NCBI GenBank assembly: GCA_903895695.1
Contig: CAITUY010000044.1
Coordinates: forward strand, 1 to 48,832
Direction of reading: 5' to 3'
Source: an uncultured bacterium
GTDB lineage: Bacteria; Verrucomicrobiota; Kiritimatiellia; CAIKKV01; CAITUY01
Length of the DNA stretch: 48,832 bases
Part shown: piece by piece, positions 23,738-30,489 of the stretch
Numbering within the stretch: the stretch's first letter is position 1
Layout: each line of letters starts with the position of its first letter
The notes under the pieces: generated by a model
Databases searched by the model: none
Seen by the model: the letters and a program-made list of their open reading frames with translations, nothing else
Told to the model about the DNA's origin: nothing
Program-made: the position numbers and the translations under genes

Positions 23738-25948
23738 TCAAAGCGGCGCGGCCAGGATGCGGTCGAGCACGCCGGGCCGCGCCAGTTCGGCCAGCCCGAG
23801 GCCGCCCATCGCCACATCCGGCAGCCCGGCCGAATCGGGCAGATAGGAGGGATCCTCGTTGGACCGCCGGTACAACATCTCGGCGCCGCCGGCGAACCGC
23901 TCGCGCGCGCCCAGTCGGTAGGCGTGGTAGGCCGCTACCGACAAGGCATTGCCCCCGCTGGAACACAACCCGAGCAGAGCCGGGAAAGTGCTGATATCGC
24001 CGGGATGACCGCTCAACGAATCCGCATTGTAGCCGCTGCGGGCCCAGGAGCGGCGGGTGGTGCCGGCCGAGAACACCGTATACCAGCGCGGCGCATGGTC
24101 GTCGCACCACGCCGCACCGGCGACCTGCAGGTTGCGCATGTGCGTGTGCCACGCTGAATCGTCGCGGAAACGGTGTATCAGCAGGTCTGGATAGATGGAG
24201 ACGAAGGCAGGCAGATGCTCGCCAAGCAGATTGGACGTGACCGGGAAGCCCGGGACGTCTTCCACGACCGGCCACAACGAGCGGTCAAGCCAGCGGTCAA
24301 AGTTCGCCTGCCCGTGGCCATACGCGGCGGCAAGTTCGGCAAAGAGCATGCCCTCGTTAAACGGCCGCGCCGTGGGAAATATCACTGCTCCGCCGCGGGC
24401 AGAGGCGCAAAGGCGGAGCGCGCCGGAAGGAGCGAAGTAGTCGTCCCAGTTCCTGACCCCGCCGAGGATCCGGCCCGCCGCCGCTTCCACGCCCGCGTTG
24501 CCGGCGTAGTAGCCCCGGGTCAGGATGGCGCCCTTGCAGAGTTGCATGGTACTCATGGTCGCGTACTCGGAATCCCAGCCCGGTTTGTGATCACCGGTGG
24601 CCGTATCGATCCAGTGCGTGTACATGCCGTCCGCCGAGCGGCGCGGCGCCACACCATCCGCGGCGAGGCCGCCGTAACGTGCCAGGACCTGGCCCACGAG
24701 CACCGCGTTGGCGGTATTGCTTCGCAGGGCATCCTGCACGGTCAGCAACGAGATGGCCCAAAAGGCCGCGTCGGGCGTCGCGGGGTGATAGCGTCGCGAC
24801 CCCGCCTGAACGTCGGCGTCGATCACCCACCCTGGCTGCTCGCCATCCGGCGAAACCAGCCCGCGCGCGAACGCGACACACTGGTCAAACTCGTTCGTCC
24901 GCCAGGCTTCGTAGGAAAGGCGCGGGTCGGCGTCGTCGCGCAGCCATAGAACGGATTTCCCGTTCGCGACCATCAGTCGGCCGCAAGCCGTCGCGGCCAC
25001 GCCGGAGAGGCCGGTATCCGTCTGCCAAGGGGGCGCCGGGGCAAAGGCCGCCTCGCCGCGGCACTGGGCCGCGGGCACGTTGTAAAGCCGGGCGCCGGCA
25101 GCGACCCACAGCCCGGCCTGGTCTCCTTTGCCGTAAGGGTCGGCATAGGTCATGGCCCCGGCTTCGGTCAACGCACCGACCCGGTCCCACCTGGCAAGCA
25201 CCCCGCTGCCGATGCGCGCCCGGTAGAGAACATTGCCGCCGGCGGCATAGAGCAATGCCGACTGCGCGTCCACCGCCAGTCCGCGCACCTCCGCGCCGTT
25301 CGGGAGAGCGCAGGTTCCCAGGTCGAAACCCGCCTCGTCGCCGGCCTTGGCCCGGTAGGCGTGTACTCCCGCCGCGCCCGCCCCCATGTAGAGCCGCCCG
25401 CGGAAATGTACGGCCGGCTGCGAGAGGCGTCCCTTGCCGCGTGCCGCCGACGCGAGCCGGGCGAAAAGCCGGGTCCGGCCGGTGAAGGTGTCGCGGCACA
25501 GCACCGCGTCCCCCCTTTGCGAGTCAGTCGGGACAGCAGCCTCAGAATGCACCGCAACGAAGAGAAGACGACCCGAGTCAGAGAAAGCCAGCCCGCCGAT
25601 TGCGACTTGTGTGTCCGTCGGCGCGCGCCACGGTACCAAACCTTGAATTTCCTGCGCCGTGATGCGCTGCACGGTCCTGCCCGTCACATCCAATACAGCC
25701 ACGTCGCCGGTGTCGGCTTCGGCATACCAGCCCGACAGCCGGGCCGCAGCAACCGCGACGACGCGGCGTGACCCGTCCGCCGGCCCGTTCTCGACGACGG
25801 GCGTCCCGTATGCCAGCGACGCCAACACCACGAGCCATCCAAACGCCATTCCGCCGCTCCGCCCGCGTCGCGCTCCGCCGACGCACACCCGGCCGGCATG
25901 CTTTGCCGGGACAGACCGAGTCAGACATAACTTTGCGTAAGCGTTCAC
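23738..25948 (-). CDS. Large secreted or anchored protein: propeller-like half plus alpha/alpha-toroid-like half
   Basis: From the GTG at 25948 the product has 736 residues. A hydrophobic export segment comes at residues 34-48 (MAFGWLVVLASLAYG), so an ATG at 25849 (703 residues) is the alternative start. The GTG is favoured because a promoter-like TTGCCG-N17-GATAAT ends 6 nt before it. Residues about 50-370 are beta-rich repeats with phrases such as GRLYMGAGAAGVHAY and LLYAAGGNVLYRA, as in a beta-propeller. Residues about 390-730 look like a helical toroid (WIDTATGDHKPGWDSEYATM, FNEGMLFAELAAAYG), as found in glycosidases and lyases. No exact family is recognised. Neighbourhood with the lyase suggests polysaccharide work. 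Confidence 0.65.
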   Translation of the reverse strand: MNAYAKLCLTRSVPAKHAGRVCVGGARRGRSGGMAFGWLVVLASLAYGTPVVENGPADGSRRVVAVAAARLSGWYAEADTGDVAVLDVTGRTVQRITAQEIQGLVPWRAPTDTQVAIGGLAFSDSGRLLFVAVHSEAAVPTDSQRGDAVLCRDTFTGRTRLFARLASAARGKGRLSQPAVHFRGRLYMGAGAAGVHAYRAKAGDEAGFDLGTCALPNGAEVRGLAVDAQSALLYAAGGNVLYRARIGSGVLARWDRVGALTEAGAMTYADPYGKGDQAGLWVAAGARLYNVPAAQCRGEAAFAPAPPWQTDTGLSGVAATACGRLMVANGKSVLWLRDDADPRLSYEAWRTNEFDQCVAFARGLVSPDGEQPGWVIDADVQAGSRRYHPATPDAAFWAISLLTVQDALRSNTANAVLVGQVLARYGGLAADGVAPRRSADGMYTHWIDTATGDHKPGWDSEYATMSTMQLCKGAILTRGYYAGNAGVEAAAGRILGGVRNWDDYFAPSGALRLCASARGGAVIFPTARPFNEGMLFAELAAAYGHGQANFDRWLDRSLWPVVEDVPGFPVTSNLLGEHLPAFVSIYPDLLIHRFRDDSAWHTHMRNLQVAGAAWCDDHAPRWYTVFSAGTTRRSWARSGYNADSLSGHPGDISTFPALLGLCSSGGNALSVAAYHAYRLGARERFAGGAEMLYRRSNEDPSYLPDSAGLPDVAMGGLGLAELARPGVLDRILAAPL

Positions 25949-25954
25949 GCCACT

Positions 25955-25983
25955 ATTATCCCATATCTGCGCCCCTCCGGCAA
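25955..25983 (-). promoter_or_regulatory. Candidate leaderless promoter for the 25948 gene
   Basis: On the minus strand TTGCCG (25978-25983) and GATAAT (25955-25960) are 17 nt apart. The -10 ends exactly 6 nt before the GTG at 25948. No ribosome binding site precedes that GTG. The arrangement supports the longer start and a leaderless message. Confidence 0.45.
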
Positions 25984-25991
25984 GGCAGGCT

Positions 25992-26030
25992 CTAACGTAT
26001 TCCGACAGTGACTCTGCGCGATTGACTGAT
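25992..26030 (+). promoter_or_regulatory. Shared 39-bp upstream box, copy A
   Basis: The box begins CTAACGTATTCCGA, has a variable 4-nt step, then GACTCTGCGC, two variable bases and TTGACTGAT. Copy B (28217-28255) matches it at 33 of 39 positions. Copy A ends 116 nt before the ATG at 26147 and copy B 115 nt before the ATG at 28371, so sequence, orientation and distance are all kept. It may be a regulator site or a promoter upstream element. The differences cluster at two steps, as if two half-sites were conserved. Confidence 0.55.
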
Positions 26031-26146
26031 AGTGGGACCTGCCTCGGCGCAGCTAGTTTTCCGATTAGTTCGGGCGTCCATCACTTTGCCGCCCATCGAT
26101 TCGCAGAAACACAAGTCTGGCCTAATAGGTCGAACCGAGGTGCCCT

Positions 26147-26887
26147 ATGAGTTTGGTTGTTCGGAATGCGGGTCGGCCCGGTCACGCGTTGCGCTGGTCA
26201 CTGGCGGCGGCGGCGCTCGCGGCCGTCTTCATTGGCGGGTTCCTGATAGGGCGGCATCGGTCCGCGGCGGATGTGTCGTCCATCGGGGAACTACACCCGA
26301 GTGATGAAGTGGCGCCGCGAGTTGGTGAAGTCCTGCCCGCCGGTTCACTGCAAAGGATGGGTGCGGTGAAGCCCGATGGCTCGCAGATGCGGATTAGCGA
26401 TGTGTTGCCGGCCGATACGCTTCAAAGACTTGACCTGGCCTCCGACGAAATCCCGGTCGGTTATGCGCGTGTATGCCACCCCGACGTTCTGAAAAAAATG
26501 GGTATCCGCCAGAATCCCGACTTCATTACCAAACCCGGCGACCTCGAGGCCATGGCTCGCTCCGGCGGCCTGTGTTCCTTCGCCAGCGCCGTCGGCACGG
26601 GTGACGAAGTCCGTTTGATCCTGAATGGCGTGTACTTCCGCGATTCGAAGTATTTCGATGCGTTCGTCAAGTTCCAGAAGTCCAGGTCACGCCGTGTTCG
26701 CGCCTTCGAGAGAGCGGGCACGGACGGGCGCTGGCTCCTGATGGTGGCCATCGACCCGGAACTGCCGTATTCACCGACCGAAATCAGCGCGATTGACTCC
26801 TGTCTCCATCGCTACCGGGAACGACTCCGCCTGGAACAGGTGTTCGACCAGATGACCAACGCGCTGCAAACGGCCAAGGGACCCTGA
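26147..26887 (+). CDS. Single-pass membrane protein, function unknown
   Basis: The 246-residue product has one membrane helix (about residues 17-36, LRWSLAAAALAAVFIGGFLIG) after a short basic start. The bulk should therefore lie in the periplasm. Residues 45-95 repeat a loose motif (GEVLPAGSLQRMG / SDVLPADTLQRLD). The last 60 residues look helical (TEISAIDSCLHRYRERLRLEQVF). A GAGGTG ribosome binding site precedes the ATG. The stop is 3 bp before the next gene (26891), so they form an operon. I recognise no family. Copy A of the shared upstream box lies in front of it, which links it to the opgG operon. Confidence 0.75.
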   Translation: MSLVVRNAGRPGHALRWSLAAAALAAVFIGGFLIGRHRSAADVSSIGELHPSDEVAPRVGEVLPAGSLQRMGAVKPDGSQMRISDVLPADTLQRLDLASDEIPVGYARVCHPDVLKKMGIRQNPDFITKPGDLEAMARSGGLCSFASAVGTGDEVRLILNGVYFRDSKYFDAFVKFQKSRSRRVRAFERAGTDGRWLLMVAIDPELPYSPTEISAIDSCLHRYRERLRLEQVFDQMTNALQTAKGP

Positions 26888-26890
26888 CTC

Positions 26891-28156
26891 ATGCTGTCGC
26901 CCCAGGCCACACGCCGCGGCCGTCAGACGGACTGCCGCGTTCGACCCGGGCCGGCATGGCTGCGGCTGTCCGGGTTGCTGTTGGCGGCAGGCTGCCTGCT
27001 TCACGTCAACCCCAATTGGGCCGCCGACCCGCCTGCGGCTTCCGAGTTGCAGGCCGAAACGAACGCCCCGACCGGTACGACACCCCCGAACGAAACGAAC
27101 GCCCCGGCCGGTACGACACCCGAACTGGCGTCCCCCACGAACGCCCCACCCCCGGGGCCGACCGTGCCGGAACCCGGCACCAACACCGTGCCTCCGACGG
27201 CGGCCGCACCGAAGGCGCCGCTTCCCGTACGCATCGATTCCGAGTACGCCCGTCTCTCGGCACGCGTCCTTGATGCCGCGAAAGAGATCGACCGCACCCT
27301 GTGTTCATGGTTCACGCCCGAAGCGTACGAGACCAGTCGAACGTTGGATCGCTTCTTCGGCGCGCGCGACGACGCCGGAGAAGACGCGGACCAAACGTGC
27401 CTGCGCGTAACGCCGGGCGTGAGCGTGAGCCGCGAGAACGGGGTGAGGCCGCTAACCCGGTTCGGGCTGACGCTCGCCGTTCCCCAACTCAGCGAACGGC
27501 TGCAGTTGGTGGCGAAGAACTATCAAACGGACGAGGACGTGCTGCCGGAAATCACGGACTTCTTCAGCCGGCAGAGGACGCCGGGAGCAGACCAGGAATC
27601 CGCGGGACTGCGGCTCAATCTCTTCGAGGGTACCCATTACGCGCTGAGTGGCGGAGCCGGTCTTCGGTTCCAGCCGGAACCTGTACCGACGTTCAGGCTG
27701 AAAGGCGGAATCAACTACCATGAGGGTCCCTGGGCGACTTGGATAGAGGAAACGGGTTTCTGGCGCGGCAAGGATGGCTTCGGCGAGAAGACGGAACTGA
27801 TCGAGTCGTGGGCCTACAGCAAACGGGTCACGATCCGCACCACAGAGGCAGCGTTGTGGCAGGAAATCCAGCCCGGGATGACCCTCGGCGCGACCTGCTC
27901 GTTGCGGTACGATCTGCATCACGATCGATGCATCGGCGTGACCGCGGCCGTGGAAGCGCTGACCGAGCCAGCGTCGGCGGTGAACAGTTACGCCCTGCGC
28001 GTGCCCTACCAACGGCGCCTGTACCGCGACTGGCTGCACCTCCAGATCGAGCCAGGTCTGAACCTCGACAAGGTAAATCATTTTGCCATTGACCCCATCC
28101 TGACGGTCGCTCTCGAGTTCCGTTTCGGTTACGTCCCCAAGCCGAAAGATCCGTGA
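26891..28156 (+). CDS. Putative outer-membrane beta-barrel protein with Pro/Thr-rich linker
   Basis: The 421-residue product has an export signal (about residues 20-45, LRLSGLLLAAGCLLHVNPNWA). It is followed by a linker of about 60 residues rich in Pro, Thr and Asn (ETNAPTGTTPPNETNAPAGT), and then a beta-rich domain from about residue 170. Alternating aromatic and polar strands (FGLTLAVPQLSERLQLV, HYALSGGAGLRFQ, TLGATCSLRYDL) and the end VALEFRFGYVP look like a barrel with its last strand close to the C-terminus. It is likely an outer-membrane protein of unknown cargo. The upstream single-pass protein probably works with it. It could instead be a large periplasmic beta protein. Confidence 0.7.
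   Translation: MLSPQATRRGRQTDCRVRPGPAWLRLSGLLLAAGCLLHVNPNWAADPPAASELQAETNAPTGTTPPNETNAPAGTTPELASPTNAPPPGPTVPEPGTNTVPPTAAAPKAPLPVRIDSEYARLSARVLDAAKEIDRTLCSWFTPEAYETSRTLDRFFGARDDAGEDADQTCLRVTPGVSVSRENGVRPLTRFGLTLAVPQLSERLQLVAKNYQTDEDVLPEITDFFSRQRTPGADQESAGLRLNLFEGTHYALSGGAGLRFQPEPVPTFRLKGGINYHEGPWATWIEETGFWRGKDGFGEKTELIESWAYSKRVTIRTTEAALWQEIQPGMTLGATCSLRYDLHHDRCIGVTAAVEALTEPASAVNSYALRVPYQRRLYRDWLHLQIEPGLNLDKVNHFAIDPILTVALEFRFGYVPKPKDP
27055..27121 (+). repeat. 36-bp tandem repeat in the linker of the barrel gene
   Basis: Blocks 27055-27085 and 27091-27121 are 31 nt long, differ at one base and are spaced with a 36-nt period, coding a duplicated 12-residue segment (ETNAP[T/A]GTTP). The linker has grown by in-frame duplication. 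Confidence 0.7.
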
Positions 28157-28216
28157 GTCCCGGCGAGGAGGATGTGACCCCTTGCGGCGGGCGCCCGGAT
28201 CCGATCCGGCCGCGCC

Positions 28217-28255
28217 CTAACGTATTCCGAGGCCGACTCTGCGCTTTTGACTGAT
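28217..28255 (+). promoter_or_regulatory. Shared 39-bp upstream box, copy B (opgG operon)
   Basis: This is the second copy of the box at 25992-26030, same orientation, 33 of 39 positions the same, ending 115 nt before the first ATG of opgG. It contains TTGACT near its end, but no -10 follows at normal spacing. Its role as a regulator site is an inference from the conserved distance. Confidence 0.55.
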
Positions 28256-28370
28256 GGCTCGCCCGGGTCGCGGGCGCTAGCGTTCGATTCACGGAACGTC
28301 CGCCGGCCTGCCGTCCTGTGCCTGCGACGGGCGCGCGTTTGCTGCCGTTGGCCGGAGGAATTGCCAGGTC

Positions 28371-29912
28371 ATGATGAAGCCAGGAAACCGATTCACGTTC
28401 AGGCCGCGTCCGGCCCTGTTGCTGCTGCTGGCCCTGCTGGCGCTTCCGTCCGCGGCCGCCGAGCGGGTGAAGATCGACCTCGACTACATGGCCGAGCGCG
28501 CCAGGAAACTGGCGTCCAAGCCCTACGACGACGACTGGGGCAAGGTGCCCGATTACCTGCGCCAACTCGACTACCAGGCTTACCATGATATCCGGTTCAA
28601 CCCCCTCCGGGCGCTATGGTCGGAGGAGAACCTGCCGTTTCACATTGAGTTCTTCCACCCGGGCAATGTCTACGATCGCGCGGTGCCCATCCATGAGTTC
28701 ACCGACATGCACGAGCAGGAAATTCGATTTTCGACCGAGCTTTTCGACTATGGTCAGCAGACGGAGATCCGCCGTCGCGTGCCGACGTCTCTGGGCTATG
28801 CCGGTTTCCGGGTGCTATACCCCATCAACAAAGCGAATCGATTTGACGAGTTCGCGGTCTTCGCCGGTTCAAGCTATTTCCGGGTCATGGCGCGCGGCCA
28901 GGGCTACGGGCTTTCGGCGCGTTGCCTCGCGCTCAACACCACGGTCGCGGAACCCGAGGAGTTTCCCTCGTTTCGTGAATTCTGGCTCGGCAAGCCGGAG
29001 CCTGGCGCCGACCGACTGCGCCTGTACGCGTTGATCGATAGCCCCAGCGTTGCGGGTGCCTACGAATTCGTGCTGCACCCGGGCGAGGAGACGGCCGTGA
29101 ACGTCAGGGGCAGACTCTTTTTCCGGTCCGTCCCCCGTCAGATCGGTCTGGCGCCCTTTTCGAGCATGTTCCTCTACGGCGAAAACGCGTTCCGAAAACC
29201 GGCCGACTACCGGCAGGAAGTGCACGATTCCGACGGTCTGCTCCTGTTCACGAACGCCGAGCGCGCCACCTGGTGTCCCTTGGAAAACCCCTCGGTCCTG
29301 AAGCCGGCCCGAGTTTACGCGTTCGACAGGCCCGTGCACTTCGCGTTGATGCAGCGTGACCGCGAGTTCGAACACTATCAGGACATCGACGCCGCCTACC
29401 ACCTACGCCCCAGCGTGGTCGTCGATCCGGGCGCCTGGGGGCCGGGCAGCGTCGTCCTGCATGTCTTCCCGTCCACTCTCGAAACCGTGGACAATGTCGC
29501 CGTCTTCTGGCAGCCGGCCGCGATGCCGGTGACGGGCATGCCGTACGAGGTGGAGTACACCTTGCGTTACGTGTCTTCGGAACCCTCCCCACTGGGCGTC
29601 GTGATCGCAACGCGCACCGGCCAGGCCCTCAACCCGCCGGGCCTTTACGAATGCGTGGTGGATTTCGGCGGCAAGCAACTGGCCGAGCTGAAAGACGTTG
29701 ACCCGGTCAAGGCCGTTGTCGAAGCCGGCGCCGCCGCGCCCGTGGAGCGCTACTTCCTGATGAAAAACAATTTCAACGGCACGTGGCGGCTGTTCATACG
29801 GTTCCGGCCGCCCACGCCGCCGCAGGAGGCCGTCTTCCGCGCGCATCTCGAGAAGGAAGGGGTGGCCCTGACTGAGACCTGGGAGTACACATGGCGAGCA
29901 ACGTCGAACTGA
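28371..29912 (+). CDS. opgG: Glucan biosynthesis protein OpgG/MdoG
   Basis: The 513-residue product matches OpgG in length and layout. It has a signal peptide (about 1-30, ALLLLLALLALPSAAA) and then the periplasmic domain with phrases typical of the family: YQAYHDIRFNP, RALWSEENLPFHIEFFHPG, SLGYAGFRVLYPIN, FAVFAGSSYFRVMARGQGYGLSARCLA, RQIGLAPFSSMFLYGEN, EVHDSDGLLL. OpgG acts in the periplasm on the backbone of osmoregulated periplasmic glucans and works with OpgH. GAGGA serves as ribosome binding site; two ATGs stand in a row. Its end overlaps the next gene by 22 bp. Upstream lies box B at 28217. Confidence 0.95.
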   Translation: MMKPGNRFTFRPRPALLLLLALLALPSAAAERVKIDLDYMAERARKLASKPYDDDWGKVPDYLRQLDYQAYHDIRFNPLRALWSEENLPFHIEFFHPGNVYDRAVPIHEFTDMHEQEIRFSTELFDYGQQTEIRRRVPTSLGYAGFRVLYPINKANRFDEFAVFAGSSYFRVMARGQGYGLSARCLALNTTVAEPEEFPSFREFWLGKPEPGADRLRLYALIDSPSVAGAYEFVLHPGEETAVNVRGRLFFRSVPRQIGLAPFSSMFLYGENAFRKPADYRQEVHDSDGLLLFTNAERATWCPLENPSVLKPARVYAFDRPVHFALMQRDREFEHYQDIDAAYHLRPSVVVDPGAWGPGSVVLHVFPSTLETVDNVAVFWQPAAMPVTGMPYEVEYTLRYVSSEPSPLGVVIATRTGQALNPPGLYECVVDFGGKQLAELKDVDPVKAVVEAGAAAPVERYFLMKNNFNGTWRLFIRFRPPTPPQEAVFRAHLEKEGVALTETWEYTWRATSN

Positions 29913-30481
29913 TTCCCCCGGGGGTCACGGCCGAGGACTGGGATGCCGCATACCGCCGGGTCCGGGCCTATCTGGCCGCCCTGGGCGTGCGTCACGAATA
30001 CCTGCTTCACCGGCGCGTGCAGCAGGTCATGGAACGCTGCACGGCGCGTCTCGCCGCCAGCGGCGCGCAGGAGCCCGTCCATGGGGCGGCCACCGAGGTC
30101 GAGCGCCAGGTTCTGGACTGGTTCCGGGCCGTGCTGGACGTTGCGCCCGCTGACGAGGCGGCCGCCGACCCCGCTGAACTCTCCCTGCGCGGCCGCCTGG
30201 CGATGCTGTTGGCCGATCTCCCGGAACGCTGGCACGACGTGTTCCTTTCGGACCCGCCGTGGCCGGAGGAGTTCGTCCAGGCTGTGCGCTCCGGCTACCT
30301 CGAAGCCGTGCCCGACCTACGCCACGGCCGGATGGGCGGGCCGTCGCTCGACCTCGGGCGGGTACCACAGTTCGCGGAAAAAGCCTTGCTCACGATTGAC
30401 TGCACGCGCTGGCTGCGGCTGATCGTCCTATGGCTGGGATTCGCGGCGTTCTTCGGCTTTGTGTTCTGGTCCACCCGTTGA
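29891..30481 (+). CDS. Tail-anchored protein between opgG and opgH, possibly a detached OpgH N-terminal part
   Basis: The 196-residue product is soluble and helical up to about residue 170 and ends in one membrane helix (WLRLIVLWLGFAAFFGFVFW), so it should be anchored by its tail with the body in the cytoplasm. It overlaps opgG by 22 bp and stops 8 bp before opgH, so the three are one unit. The opgH product here lacks the long cytoplasmic N-terminal region found in E. coli OpgH. This small protein may supply that part in trans, but sequence similarity is not evident by eye. No other family is recognised. Confidence 0.75.
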   Translation: MASNVELIPPGVTAEDWDAAYRRVRAYLAALGVRHEYLLHRRVQQVMERCTARLAASGAQEPVHGAATEVERQVLDWFRAVLDVAPADEAAADPAELSLRGRLAMLLADLPERWHDVFLSDPPWPEEFVQAVRSGYLEAVPDLRHGRMGGPSLDLGRVPQFAEKALLTIDCTRWLRLIVLWLGFAAFFGFVFWSTR

Positions 30482-30489
30482 GACTGGCC

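Noticed and set aside
28349..28366. Sigma-54-like TGGCCGG...TTGCC before opgG
   Set aside because: The GG to GC spacing is off by one and the site lies a few bases before the ATG, where it overlaps the ribosome binding site.
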